A stretch of 64,000 bases of DNA from Cryphonectria parasitica EP155 (lineage: Eukaryota; Ascomycota; Sordariomycetes; Diaporthales; Cryphonectriaceae), in NCBI RefSeq assembly GCF_011745365.1, contig NW_024468909.1, forward strand, positions 1,612,001 to 1,676,000, read 5' to 3'. Of this stretch, positions 23,874-35,655 are shown piece by piece. Under the pieces are notes generated by a model. It had not been told where the DNA came from and searched no databases. It saw nothing but the letters and a program-made list of their open reading frames with translations. The position numbers were made by a program, and so were the translations under genes. Numbering within the stretch: position 1 is the stretch's first letter; the number at the start of each line of letters is the position of its first letter.

Positions 23874-26800
23874 ATTTGTGAAAAGGTTTGGTTGGCGGAT
23901 GGCGAGCCGCACAATGATTGGGCGACCAGAGTCGCGCTTTCAAAAAGCTTATAAACAAGTGCAGGGAGATGTGCGCACGGGATCTGATTAAATATGAAAG
24001 CTGAGGGTTGTGTGTATGTAATCCTGGGTTCCTTGGATGTCCTGTCGTCGTCTTCTTCACTGATGTCAACAGATCTTCCAAGATTCAAAGATAGATCGGG
24101 GCGCGGGAGATGAGAGAGAGAGAGAGAGTCTCAAAGCTGGATGTCGATTAGATGAGAGCACCTTGCTATGACAGCTGCACAAGTCAAGGGCGAATAATGT
24201 GGGGAAAACAGCAAGAATCAGAAGAAAGAAAGAAGAATTAAGTGCAGCTTTGTAGATAAGAGAGGCCAGAATCAGTAGAGAAGGAGATGTGATGGTGTGG
24301 GTGACGTCCGGGTTGGGGGGGAGTTTGGGTGTTTTTGTCCTTGAAGACTGGTTCTCGGGCCCGAAACATTCGGACTTGGGAGAATGAAATCCGTAGTGAC
24401 CACCAAGCAAAAGAGGTGATGATGAAGATGGCAAATCGAAGTCACCTTTGTTTGTTTTGTTTTTTTCCAGGCCCCTTCCCCGCCAGGTGGGCCAGGTATG
24501 CAGCGCGTATAGTACTGGCAATTCGCAACAGGAGATACATGGTAATGTCTTTCGCTAGCAAGAGATTCGGACAGCGGGCGAAGTCGAGACCCCGAAGCTT
24601 GTCAAAACCATAATGACCCATGCCAGCCCCATGGCACCTGCCCAAGCCCGTGAAAGCCCTGGTCCCTGTCATTTTGCTGCTGCATGCGGGTCAACAGCGG
24701 GGTTCTACCTATTGCTTCCATACAGTATAGTATACGGTAGCAATGTATTTCCTATAGTACTACAACAAATAAAGTACTCCCGTCATAGTGGTTCACCAAT
24801 ATTTCCTCCTACCACGATAAATCCTACACCTTTTGTCAACTTCCCACGGGCAAACGAACTCCGCTGATTACTACAAATGTTGTACTGCATATGATCCCGA
24901 TGACTCTTGGCCGATCCTCTTGGCTAATCCCTCGAGGCATGCTGACAAGTCTCTGAGGAGGAAGGCAAACAGCATGTGTAGTTGTCTCAAGCCAATCAGC
25001 GATGGGTTCGGGTATCGCCGCCCAGGGGTAGTAGGATCAACTTTCGGCGTGGAGTCATAGCTCTGCCAACTGAGTCCGTCCCCCTAATCTGGCGAAATGG
25101 ATGGATACAGGCGATTGTGGACATGAGATACAGTTAGGAGACGTGCAATACAGTTGTGCTAGACTCCGCCACTACTGTCAATGGTAGGCGGAGTAGTTGG
25201 TTTTGGTACACACTCTTCAGCAGAGTCTCGATGACCTCCTTGCGGGCCATTTGCTGTGTCGGCGCAATACTACTGTGTTACCGAAACACTTCACCCAACG
25301 TTTCCCAACAAGGTCATACCGCAAGTATTCTGTTCGTTCCCGCTCTTGTAAGCCACGGAGGTACTTGACCTCGTATCTTGATGCACCCAGGAAACAATTC
25401 CGCGGGGTAGTTTCACCACAACAACGCGGCTCAATGACAATTCTATGTACTATTTACTTACTATCATACTACTAGTCTACATGGTATTGTTGTGTAAGCA
25501 CCCATTGACTCATGCGGTCATCACTTGGATTGGATGCTCGGATGGTCGGTCGGAGACACACACATACTCTACTGTATAGGTAGGCTCTCTAAATAAACAG
25601 CTACACCGCATGACTGTCGGCGGAAAAGGAGAAGAAGAGAAAGAAAAAAAAAGGTGAGATCCAGCGGGCGAGATCAAGTGTCCACCCCGGCCCTCTCCGC
25701 CGGGCCCTTTTGCCCAGGCCCTCATATCCGAAATGTGTGGAGGAATATACCATACTACGTTGTACCTCCTTGGGCCCTCCCCAAAAACAGATCTCCGGGC
25801 CTTGCATGAGCGGGTCTCGGTTTCGCTCAGACTTAGTGTGGAATGGGTGTGCAGCATTCCCCTCATGATGATTGGACGATACTGGACGGGCAATTCTTCT
25901 CCCCCTTCACGTACGGAATTCGGAAGATACTTGCGCGCTCCCGACCGACGTTCCTATTCCCGTCTGTCACGCAGATACTTAGGCAGACAGGATCACATTG
26001 TCGCAGCTGACTGCATGTAGCATTGTGGCTCAATGGCTTTTGGGCTTATATATGTAAAGATTATTTGGAATGTCTCGTGTGTGGCTTTTTTGCATGTTTC
26101 CAATACAATATCAGCAGATGCTCGCATGCCGCCGCGGTCCAAGTAGGACGGGGCCCGCATCTCCAACGGCTTCGGAGGGAGCCGGAGAACACGTGGCCTG
26201 TCCTTTACGACCAGGGGAGGAGCAACAACATTTCCTGTTGCATCTACTCTCATCTCACAAGAAGGCTACAAAAAATCATAGCCAGGCCGTCTTGGCACAA
26301 AATACATCGAAATGATCCCAAGTCTTGTCATTTTGGAGTGAGAAGATTCAGCTGCCTAAGAAAATAGTAAGACGGGCGGGTTTGGGAGAAATCTCGAGTC
26401 AGAGGACACCCACCCATCGCTGTGTTTTCGGCTTCTCCTTTCCATCCTCTTCTCTCAAGACAACCCCTTTCAAGTCAAAATAACTTGGAAGCCGTCTGGG
26501 CATCCCAAAGGATGGAAAGATACCAAGTCAAGGAAGAAAGTCAAGAGACATCATGGGCCGAGATAAATGCAGGCAACTTGTCCTGTAGGCAACTTTGTCA
26601 AATAAAATATCGGTGGGCAAAATGCTCTCTTGCAGCTTCGTGGTGCTGGAGGGGACCATGAGAGATGGGCCATTGCTAGTGCATCTCGACACAAAACATC
26701 ATGCTTAAACCTGAAGAAAGTGTGTGCTGTTGTATTTCACTGGAAAGGGTAAGCAGAGTCTTATCCACATGGTAATGCAACCCTTGAGATGCAGCATAGC

Positions 26801-27130
26801 TTCTTATACTTTCTTACCCCACATACGTCACAGCCTTTCAACTGGCAAGCACGCTGCTGGACAGGGGTGTGTGTCTTACAGCACAAGCCACCTATCTTTT
26901 TACATATTTTATTGAAATTTCAACAAACTCCCTGAATTCATTTAGACAAACATTTGAGCCTACTTACATGGGTGGATGGATGGATCTCCTCCTAGATCCT
27001 ATACTATCTACAGAGCCTTCTAGGGTGCATCTCGTCAAGCCCTCTTAGAGCTGCCCATCCTCCCCCGTCAACCTCGAAACGACCACCAAGCCTCCCTTCT
27101 TCTTCTTCTTCTTCTACTTACCCGCCGACC
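23874..27130. other. Divergent intergenic region, ABC transporter / SARAF-like gene
   Basis: This 3.3 kb stretch separates two divergently transcribed genes and should contain both promoters. A GA microsatellite lies at about 24114-24130. Clusters of TAGTAC/GTACTA hexamers and TACTA repeats occur at 24722-24770 and 25443-25485. No open frame with a recognisable domain was found. A TTC run at 27098-27114 sits just before the SARAF-like start codon. Confidence 0.5.
23945..23957 (-). promoter_or_regulatory. Possible TATA element of the ABC transporter gene
   Basis: The reverse strand reads TTGTTTATAAGCT about 75-85 nt before the chosen start codon, a plausible TATA-like core promoter element. 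No mapped transcription start is available. Confidence 0.3.
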
Positions 27131-27501
27131 ATGCGCTTCAGTCCGACCTTCCCCTCCTCCTCTTCCTCCTCCTCCACCGTCGTGGCGACCATGACTCCCA
27201 GCGTATTCCTCATCCTCCTCCTCTCCGTCCTGCCCTCTCCCGTCGCGGCGGCCACACCCCGCGACGCCATCCTCCTCTCCCACGTCGAGTCTATCACCCT
27301 ACGCGCCGACCGCCAGACCTCGCACCGCCGCGTCTCCGCCATCCCGCAGCTCCAATGCATCGCCTCCCCGGGCCTCTGCGACAAGTTCCCCGTCGACGTC
27401 ATGCGCTGCGACAACAGGGGTTCGGGCTACGACTCGGAGGAGATCCAGTGGAGCTGCACCGCGCAGCTACCTCCAGAGCTGAAACTAGGTACGTGCGTAC
27501 A

Positions 27502-27550
<49 letters not shown>

Positions 27551-28356
27551 GAGAGAGAGAGCCAGCCCCCACCAAAGCTGACCAAATTCCCACCTGCTGA
27601 GGAATAGGCTCGACCGATGTCATCTGTGAAGGCTACACCAGCCCAGACGACCCTTACGTCCTCAAGGGCTCCTGCGGCGTCGAGTACCGCCTCGCCCTCA
27701 CCCCCCTAGGCGAGGAGAAATGGGGCCGTCGCCCAGCGGCAGGCAACCCCTACTCCCACTTGGACAACCCAGACACGGCCGGCAGTCGTAAGGACCGGCT
27801 GTTTGTCGCCCTGTTCTGGATCGTCTTTGGTGCCGTGGCCTTGTGGATCGTGTACTCCTTGGTGCAGGAGATGCTCGCACCGAACCGTCCCAGGGCCCCA
27901 CGTCGCATTACCGGTGGTGGAGGAGGCGGCGGCGGCGGCGGTGATGGATGGGATGACCCTCCGCCGCCTTACCCAGGTGCTGGTGGCGGCTGGAGTCAGT
28001 CACGGAAGTCTGGAGGCAGCGCCACAAGGAAGTCGACAGGTAGCAGCTCCAGGACAGCTGGGGGCGGCAGCGGCAGCTCATCTCGCGGGGGCAACTGGCA
28101 GAGCAATATCCTGAGCGGCGCCGCTGGAGCAGCAGCAGGGTACTACGCGGGAAGTCGGGCGCGGAACAACAGCAGCAACGCCCCGGCACCGAGCAGTTCA
28201 TGGTTTGGAAGCCCTGGGTCTGGGGGCACCAGGACAAGCGGCGGATTTGCTCCGTCCAGGTCGGACTCGCCACAAAGATCATCATCTGGCAGCGGATCGG
28301 GAGTGAGCAGTTCACGATACGAGAGTACTGGTTTTGGCTCGACAAGTCGGCGTTGA
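27131..28356 (+). CDS. SARAF-like ER membrane protein (TMEM66 family)
   Basis: Homologue of the store-operated calcium entry-associated regulatory factor family, single-pass ER membrane proteins that in animals limit calcium influx. Two exons, 27131-27488 and 27608-28356, give 368 aa; the 119-nt intron (GTACGT...AATAG) contains a GT/GA microsatellite. A hydrophobic signal sequence covers about residues 22-40. An in-frame ATG at 27191 (MTPSVFL) would give a more typical signal peptide and may be the true start. The luminal domain (about 41-178) has family motifs DAILLSHVESITLR, RRVSAIPQLQC, DVMRCDNRG, WSCTAQLP and CEGYTSPDDPYVLKGSCGVEYRL, with paired Cys. A transmembrane helix (184-205) is followed by a Pro/Gly/Ser-rich cytosolic tail with a run of about ten Gly. 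The family call is strong. A role in fungal calcium handling is only inferred, because fungi generally lack the canonical STIM and Orai partners. Confidence 0.88.
27502..27561. repeat. GT/GA microsatellite inside the SARAF-like gene intron
   Basis: About 12 nt of GT dinucleotides pass into about 48 nt of GA dinucleotides with two AA interruptions. The tract fills half of the 119-nt intron and starts about 13 nt after the donor site. Confidence 0.95.
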
Positions 28357-29178
28357 TAGGGAGAGAACCACTTTGGTGCATGGCATAGCGCGCACGTGCA
28401 CACATGCACCTACAGACATAGTTTGTGAATGGAGATATAACCATAAGCTTAAAAGGGCTAGGGTTGGCTATAGACGTAGCCCATAGTTTTAAGAATCACT
28501 ATCCCTCCTAGTAGGTCTTTTGGAAGAGCGCTGCTGTACATCTATACTAACTACGCTTCTACACAATGTACTTGTACTGTTACGCTTTGCTCTGGGACAG
28601 GCATTGTTCTGAAGACAACAGCCTTCCTTCTTCTACTTTTCCCTCTTCAGAAAAAAAAGAAAAGCTTCATTTGATCTTGGCCGATATCCATCTGCATGCC
28701 TAGAGCCATCCTGAAACAGCCCTTCAAGTAATCAAGCTTCCACTCTCATAGACGCCTGCCTGCCTGCCCGGCCCGCCTGATCATGACGATGCCGCCTATA
28801 CCGTGCCGTGGGTACGTTTCTTTCCTAAGTCAAACAGTTTCAATGTACATGCACACAACTCTGCCACGCGCGCCACTCAATTCAGATGACCCGCCCTTCC
28901 TTTCCTGCTTTCTGACGTGCTGTCTCAAGCATTGGTATGTACGGCTTGGGTCCGAGACTGGCAAAAAAAAAAATACACAGAACCCCGCCCCTTCTACTCG
29001 GGCCCTTTGCTAGGTTGAGTCGAAAAATCTGCAGCTGCGACATCCGTACTAAAACAACGAAGAGAATTTCCTCAATAACACCCAAGTTGGAAATCCTGCG
29101 CTGGACTCGACCGTCGTCGTCGACAGATCCAGAAGAACGTCTGAGAATACATCCATCGTCTCGGTGGATGGGAATCTC
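28357..29178. other. Convergent 3' region between SARAF-like gene and BRE1
   Basis: About 820 nt between two convergent stop codons, expected to carry both 3' UTRs. An A-rich stretch lies at 28650-28662. No gene was recognised. Confidence 0.6.
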
Positions 29179-31915
29179 TCAAGTCTCCTCATCTGCTGAT
29201 GTCAAGTATATCGGCACGATATTATTCTTGTCGTATCTCGTGGTGCAGATGGGACAGCCTCGCATGCGGTTGATGATCCGATCCTCTGCACAGTTCTTAC
29301 AGAGGATGTGACCACATGTCGTGATTACCCTGTCGTTGCGGTCTTTGCGGCAGACATTACACCAAAGAATATTCTGTGCCATACGTTAGTAAGACGCCAC
29401 AAAATCACCAAGAGACCCAACAGTCCACTCACATTCAGCAGCTCTTCGCCTGGAGAAATGTTGCTCAGACTCTTCTTCTTCCAGGTGTCGCGCTCCTTAT
29501 GAGCACTATCGACCCGCTTCTTCAGCTTCTCGACCTCGACTTGGTAGATATTGGCCTGCTCTTTGACGCTGATCGCTATTGCATCCTTGGACTTGACCAG
29601 ATTTTGAAGCTCGGAAATCTGTGTCTTGACCTGATCGGCCCGACGGACCGCATCAGCCGTTGACGATTTGAGTGTCCGGTTCTCCTCCAGAATGGCAAGA
29701 TTAGATTGCTTCAGGTCCGTAAGCTGTTTTTCCAGGTTGCTGTTGAGCGTGCGAGCCTGCGAATCGTGGTCCTTCAACGCCGCAATGATCTCCGAGCTCT
29801 TGCCATTTTGTTGCCGAAGAGTCTTGATCTCGTTGTTGCGAATGTCGGCATCTTTCCGCGCAGCAAAGTATTTCTGGTCAGCCTTGCTCTTCTCTTGGAT
29901 CAGTATCGACATCCGTTCTTCCGCCGCCACCTGATCCATGACCTTCTTTTGTGAGAGCGTCATGGAACGCTTGTAGGCCTTTTCAATGGCCGGCAGCTCT
30001 TGCGCGAGCGCTTCGAGCTCCCTCTTCAGCTTGGTGTATTGCTGACGCAGCTCCTCGGGCCCGAGCGCCTCCAGATCGGGGTCGTTTTCGGACAGCATGG
30101 CGTTTGCATCCGGGCGCAGTCGTTCGAGTTCCATTTCCAGAGCCGAGATCCGATCCTCTTTAGCACCGACCAGCTCCTTCATGTTCTCAATAGACGTGCG
30201 CTCTTGATCCTGCGCGTTCTTCCGTACACCTAGCTCCGCGAGTAGCTCGTCCCTGGCCGAACGAATCCGGGTTAGATCCTGATCCCTTGACAATATCTGA
30301 TCCTCAAGATCTGCAGTGACGGCTTGTGCCTCGCGCTCCAGTTGGGTTCGGAAGGACGACCGCTCAGCCTGTAGCTTCTCAGCCTCGTGTCGTAGTTGCT
30401 TATTAATGACCTCTAGATCATTGACCCTTCTGATAAGGTCCTCATTCTGACCCTTGAAGGCTTTGAAGACATCCGTGCGCACAAAGTCCTCGTCCGTGGT
30501 GCCTTCTTTGCGCATTTGGAGGGTAGAGTTCTCCTCCTTCAGGGTCTTGATCTCCGACATTGCCGCGTCCAGCTGGGCCTTTAGTTTGGTCTCTCCAGCC
30601 GTCGCCTCCTCATATTTGAGCTGCAGTGCTTCGTCGTTGCCTGTGGTCGGGCTGGGGCCGGTTCCGTTCTTCTCTTCTGCAGCTGGGGACGGACGGCTGA
30701 GCGCCTGACCTATAGCCTGCTGCTCCATCTTCTGGACCTGGGCGCTCTTCGCCCTGTCGAGTTTCTTCTCGGCTTTGACGGCGCGCAGCATGGCCGCGTC
30801 CAAACTTGCAGACAACTCATCCTTCTTTTGTATGAGGCCCTCCAGCTGGACTTTGTCCTCCTTCTGCTTTGCCAACAGCGTCTTTACTTTTGATTCGAGG
30901 TCGGCAATATCTGGCTTTACGTCGCCTTTGTTGGCAGCTAGACGCCGGAACAGGGAATCGAGAGCTGTTTTGATGCTACTTGCTTTCCCTGACAGATGAC
31001 TCTTAAAAGACGGGCTGTCTTGAAACCCAAGACCTGTTGAAGGTTTGACATCTGAAAGTATTATTTCATCAGTACCAATGATGCGCGAGAAGGGGGAAAG
31101 GGGGAGTTTCCACCATGGGAGAGGCCTACCTCCATTGTCATCAGTTATGATACCTTCTGCTGAAAGCTGGACTTCTTGCAGGAGCTTTATGATGTCAGCA
31201 ATGTGTAAGCCCACCAAAGAGGAGTCCGCGTCTCACCTGCAACCACCAAGCATCAATGATTCTTAGGTGGTCATCATAGTATTCGTACTGTTTGCTCAGG
31301 TCTTCAAGGCGGGATTCCAAACGCGTCTTCTCTCTCTTGTACTCGAGCATCTGGCGGTAGATCGCATCTTTTTGATAGCTCTGAAAACCCAACAGGTCAG
31401 CCTCCATGTTCGATCGGGATATTCGATGGGATGATATGGGAAGTGTAGCGACCATTCAGAGACAGGTGGAGGAGAGTGCCCGTCGGCTGTGAAGGAGCAT
31501 TTGTGGACCTGACAGCCCGGCATGCTGAGGCCAGCAAGCCACGCATTAGCACTGAACGACTGAGCAAGACGCTCATGGTGACTCGGGCCCCAAGGATCAG
31601 AGGAACGGCGCCATCAATCTTCGCATAGTGCACAGTAGATAGCCAGTGCAGAAGTGTACGTGTGCGCGTGTGGATTTGTGGTAGGGAGAGGGCAAGACAG
31701 TGTCCCTGATAAGATCAATGATGGGGAGGGGTCAAACTCACCTCGATCCAGGCCTCGTCGCCAGCATCGTCACGCGACTTGCTGCTTCCATTGACCTGTT
31801 GTCGCTTGCTTGGGGGTGCCAAGTCCTCAGCGCTGCTGATCGGTCTCTTCCTGTCCTCCATCTTGACGATGGGAGAAGTAGGGGAAAGGGCAGAGGGAGA
31901 GGTGGCAACAGGCAT
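29179..31915 (-). CDS. BRE1: E3 ubiquitin ligase Bre1 (histone H2B monoubiquitination)
   Basis: RING-type E3 that works with the E2 Rad6 to monoubiquitinate histone H2B during transcription, a mark needed for H3K4 and H3K79 methylation. Five exons, complement(29179-29373, 29433-31051, 31130-31184, 31237-31380, 31742-31915), total 2187 nt and 728 aa, a normal Bre1 length. All junctions follow GT-AG and keep frame. The last intron (59 nt) has a perfect TACTAAC branch point at 29385-29391 on the reverse strand, and the second is only 52 nt. The N-terminus ([49 protein letters not shown]) matches fungal Bre1. Residues about 120-650 are almost continuous coiled coil. The C-terminal RING (about 669-710) has [13 protein letters not shown] and CPIC. 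It is divergent from BDP1. Confidence 0.95.
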
Positions 31916-32596
31916 GGAAAAAGGTCGTGCAATCAGGCTGCGCAGAGGAGGGCCAGCGCGGTGCGACTCAGAAAGACCGACGGGCGGATGAGACGGTCAT
32001 GGAGGCTCTCGAGAGTGCACGTTAGCCTGGCTATGCCCTGGATGATATCGTCGTGGTGGTGCGCGATCAAAGGTTGACGGGTGGAGTTGTGGCCAGTGTC
32101 CGACATTTGGCTTTGGGAAGAATGGAGGAGAGTTTTCACGCCTAGAGCAGAGCGACAGTTGCAGAGTTGGACCAGAAACCAGGCGTCGGAATGCGCTAAG
32201 CGGCAGATTCAGGCTAGTATCGATCTGGCCGCAGAAGGGGTTGCTTATCAGGCTGTTAGCAGCCCCTGCCGATTCTATGCAGAGGCACTAGCAGCCCTTG
32301 CCCCACCGTCGCCAGGGGTGCTTGTCCATCCCCACCAAAATCTGGCTGTCGCGTTCAAAGATCGACTTTATCGGCATCGGTTTGACGTTTGGTTCCTGCA
32401 TCCAACCAAAGCAGCATTGTACGAAGCCTGCTGTCCCCTCTCGCCCCGTGTCTGCCTGCCCACAGCTACCAGCTACTAAGACATCGACTACTGGCCTCTC
32501 GATGAACGATCGGTTGCCATGAAGATCAAGCCACTGGACGCTAGAACACAGAGACATTTGGAAGACGGAGGTTGAACAAAAAACTGAGCCTGCAGG
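31916..32596. promoter_or_regulatory. Shared BRE1/BDP1 bidirectional promoter region
   Basis: Only 681 nt separate the start codons of two divergent nuclear housekeeping genes, so this interval must contain both promoters and 5' UTRs. Overlapping open frames exist on both strands (for example 32081-32479 +) but none shows a known domain. Confidence 0.6.
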
Positions 32597-34729
32597 ATGA
32601 GTTCCATGTTGAAGAAGCCCGGCGCGGGTGCCTTCAAGCCCAAGGCACCCATCGCCAGACGGAGGCCCGCGCCAAACCTGGCTGCACAGTCTCCAGCGCA
32701 CTCGCAGGCCGTCGACGCGCAGTCAAGCGCATCACCTGCTCAGGATTCTACACCAGGCCCATCGCAAGACGTTGTGACTCCACCAACTACCGCTGAGTCA
32801 AGACTCGAGCAAACTGTAGAGGCAGCCGCGACCGACGTGGTATCCACGGGCACGAGCACGAGCACGGAAAGGGAACAAGGCATAACTACACGTGCGGCAG
32901 CTTCCAAGAGCCCCGAGGCGCGTCGAGTTGCGCCAGCTGCCAAGGCCTCACGAGCCGCGCAGCCCCCAGCTGAGCCCCAGACTTCAGGCGCACCACCACA
33001 GGCAGAGCAATCTACTGAGTCTGCGGAACAAGCGCCTGGAGTGGCATCGGCGACCAGCGTATCTGACGCCCCACCTGCGACCATTTCCAAAGCCACACCG
33101 CGTGGCAAGAGCACCACCAGTACCGGACGAACAAAGTCGGCCTGGAAACCACAGTCCGCTGCCGAGACCACTGCACCCGAAGCACCTCCTCCCGCAATTC
33201 TGTCCTTATCCACTCCTTCCGCTGACGGTGAAGGACCCGAGACAAGCACCAGCATAGCGCCTGCAAAGACCAAGAAGCCAGCACCCCGACAACCCAGGAA
33301 GCGCAAGGCAGCGGACACCACGGGCGAGGGCGAGGCGGAGACCGCCACAGATGCAGCAGATGCGACCAAGAAGAAGAGAGCACCGCGAAAGAAAAAGGCT
33401 GTTACGAACGGGGCGGATGGTGAATTTCAGCAAGAAGGGGCTGAGAATGGCGAGAGCGCAACTTCAAAGCGGAAACCCATTAGGAAGCGCAAGACGGCTG
33501 AACATGGTGACGAGAACGGCCCAGAGCCCGACGTCGAAGACACCGAGGCGGAGGATGCCGAGCCTGGCAAAGCAAAGAAGAAGCGCCGCAAGCGATCCGT
33601 CACTCCCGAGGACGCCGAGCATCTTCAGATCGACCCCATGACTATGACCGTAGGGGAGCTGACTAGAGATATCAAGACGGGCAAGAGATGGAAAGACGGC
33701 CAGAAGATCCGAGAAGCTGATCTCGAGAAAAAGCGCGACGCCCTGAAACAGCGTCTCATCAACCAGGGCAAGCTGCAAGAGGGTGAAGACCTACCCAAGG
33801 AGAGCTCAGAGGCCGGCACGCCGGTGCCCAATGGCTCCACTCCTGCGCCGGCACAAGCCCCTCCATCCCCGGTCCAGGACCTGCCTACAGGCATCTCTAT
33901 CCGTGTTTTGAACGGGCAGATTGTTGCCAACGAGGAGTCGGCACAGTACGACCGCCATGCCGAGGCGGCCAGGAACCGCGGCGAGCTTGAGGTCAGGGAG
34001 GAGAACGAGTTCAGCAACCGCGTAAACCAACAGTCGCACATGAAGCGGCTGCCGCCCAAGAGCAACTGGACTCATGAGGAGACGGCCAAGTTCTACCACG
34101 GCCTGCGCATGTTCGGCACCGACTTCAACATGATTTCCAAGATGTTTGGTGGCGATAGGACCAGGCGGCAGATCAAGCTCAAGTTCAACCGCGAGGAGCG
34201 TGCCAATCCCGTCGGTGTAAACAAGTGTATTATCGGGGAGAAAGACACCGCCATGGACTTGGACGCCGTCGGCGGGGCAGAGGGTCTCGAGGACTCCAAG
34301 GTCATCGAGGATGAGCTTGCCCGCCTGCGGGAGGAACGCGAGGCCGAGACAAAGCGCCTCGAGGAGGAGCTCGCCGCTGAAGCCAAGAGGAAGCGGGATG
34401 AGCTGCTGGGCAAGAGGAAGGGCGACCCCATCAGCGGCAAGGACAAAGGCGGCAAGGGCCAACAGTCGGGACACGGCGGGGATGGCGACATGGGTGGCGC
34501 CCCGAACGGCTCATCCTCTGCAGCAGCAGCCAAGGACAAGGCCAAACACAAGGAGGAGCCCAACCCCGGTGCCAAATATGGTGTCGGCATCGATCCCGAT
34601 GTCATCGATGAGACCGACCTGCCCACAAACTCTTCGTATGGCCGTGGAACCGGCCGTGGGCGCGGCGGGAGGGGTGGGCGGCGCGGTGGCAAGGTGTCCT
34701 CTGTATTTGCCAGCGGTTTCGGCGTTTGA
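32597..34729 (+). CDS. BDP1: TFIIIB subunit B'' (Bdp1)
   Basis: Component of RNA polymerase III initiation factor TFIIIB, which recruits Pol III to tRNA, 5S and U6 genes with Brf1 and TBP. One uninterrupted exon encodes 710 aa from ATG 32597 (MSSMLKKPGAG). The first ~370 residues are disordered, rich in Ala/Pro/Ser/Thr, with several Lys/Arg clusters (PRKRKAAD, KKKRAPRKKK, KKKRRKR) likely to be nuclear localisation signals. The conserved core follows: DPMTMTVGELTRDIKTGKRW, then the extended SANT/Myb-like domain at about 488-540 (NWTHEETAKFYHGLRMFGTD, then GGDRTRRQIKLKFNREE). The C-terminal third has an acidic/basic coiled-coil segment (LARLREEREAETKRLEEEL) and an Arg/Gly-rich tail with RGRGGRGGRRGG. 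The SANT signature and the preceding block make the assignment secure. It diverges from BRE1 and converges with RAD23. Confidence 0.93.
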   Translation: MSSMLKKPGAGAFKPKAPIARRRPAPNLAAQSPAHSQAVDAQSSASPAQDSTPGPSQDVVTPPTTAESRLEQTVEAAATDVVSTGTSTSTEREQGITTRAAASKSPEARRVAPAAKASRAAQPPAEPQTSGAPPQAEQSTESAEQAPGVASATSVSDAPPATISKATPRGKSTTSTGRTKSAWKPQSAAETTAPEAPPPAILSLSTPSADGEGPETSTSIAPAKTKKPAPRQPRKRKAADTTGEGEAETATDAADATKKKRAPRKKKAVTNGADGEFQQEGAENGESATSKRKPIRKRKTAEHGDENGPEPDVEDTEAEDAEPGKAKKKRRKRSVTPEDAEHLQIDPMTMTVGELTRDIKTGKRWKDGQKIREADLEKKRDALKQRLINQGKLQEGEDLPKESSEAGTPVPNGSTPAPAQAPPSPVQDLPTGISIRVLNGQIVANEESAQYDRHAEAARNRGELEVREENEFSNRVNQQSHMKRLPPKSNWTHEETAKFYHGLRMFGTDFNMISKMFGGDRTRRQIKLKFNREERANPVGVNKCIIGEKDTAMDLDAVGGAEGLEDSKVIEDELARLREEREAETKRLEEELAAEAKRKRDELLGKRKGDPISGKDKGGKGQQSGHGGDGDMGGAPNGSSSAAAAKDKAKHKEEPNPGAKYGVGIDPDVIDETDLPTNSSYGRGTGRGRGGRGGRRGGKVSSVFASGFGV

Positions 34730-35655
34730 ATAAAGTTTGGTTCCGGCAGGATCAAGGCGTAGTAGGATTGGGATTTAGTTGTCACCTTCTTGGGCGTTGG
34801 GCTACGGATCAGCATCGAGATTCATGAAGGGGGAGGATGAAAGTAGACACTGACTGCTGTCACCATGGCGTTCGGCTCAGGTTGAGCCCGGTTGGTGTCT
34901 TTCAGAAAGGAGTAGCTGCGATGTGCTTGCTCAGGCTAGAGTGGGAGGTCATCTCCCCGGGTCAGATAATATCTTTATCGTACATGGCAGGACAATATGT
35001 CGTACAGTATGGACTTTGGTTCCAGCATGTAGATGGATGGTCACCTCTTCTCGTCGCTCCTACTACCTGCTCAAGCTGCGCACTCCATATGTTTATGTTT
35101 GCCCAGGACTTAAACGACAGAGAATACTCCACGATATCCATAATGAGCAATTTCTTATTACTCTTAAGTTCTGCTTTGCGAGTCTCGTCTGGCCGGCTTG
35201 GCCCTCACTTCGTGAGTTGTTCCAGATCTGTTGACCACATGACCCGCTTGGGTCTCGTATACCGCAGCTGAAGCTGATTTCTATGGCTGTTGATTAACGA
35301 GATACTGAGACTCGGCACAACCATTCGCACGTTATATACATTGTAGGCTGGAGACCGGAACTCTCGAATCTTCATTTTCTTTTTGTGAAATGATCTGGGA
35401 TTGTTGTTATTGCATAGCAAGCGTTTCATGATAGCTCCAGATAAGTGCCCATTCGAAAAGGAACCCGAGTGTATTCCCAACCTTGCGCAGAGCACACACA
35501 GATGCATTCGTAGACCCCAACGCTTGGAGTAGATGTAAATTAGACCCTTTTCATGCCTGCTCCATCTTCTTACCAAAAGGCCATGCCTCCACCAAAAAGA
35601 AAATGAAGAGAAAGCGGACACACCCGATACGCTGGTCATAGGAACTCCTACTCCC
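34730..35655. other. Convergent 3' region between BDP1 and RAD23
   Basis: About 925 nt between two convergent genes. A 144-codon + strand frame (34837-35271) overlaps others and shows no domain. The region is expected to hold both 3' UTRs. Confidence 0.6.

Noticed and set aside
19626..31915. Secondary-metabolite gene cluster around the ABC transporter
   Set aside because: Neighbours are a SARAF-like protein, Bre1 and a surface protein; no synthase, oxidase or pathway regulator lies nearby.
32081..32479. 132-codon + strand frame in the BRE1/BDP1 promoter
   Set aside because: It lies in a short bidirectional promoter with overlapping frames on both strands and no domain.
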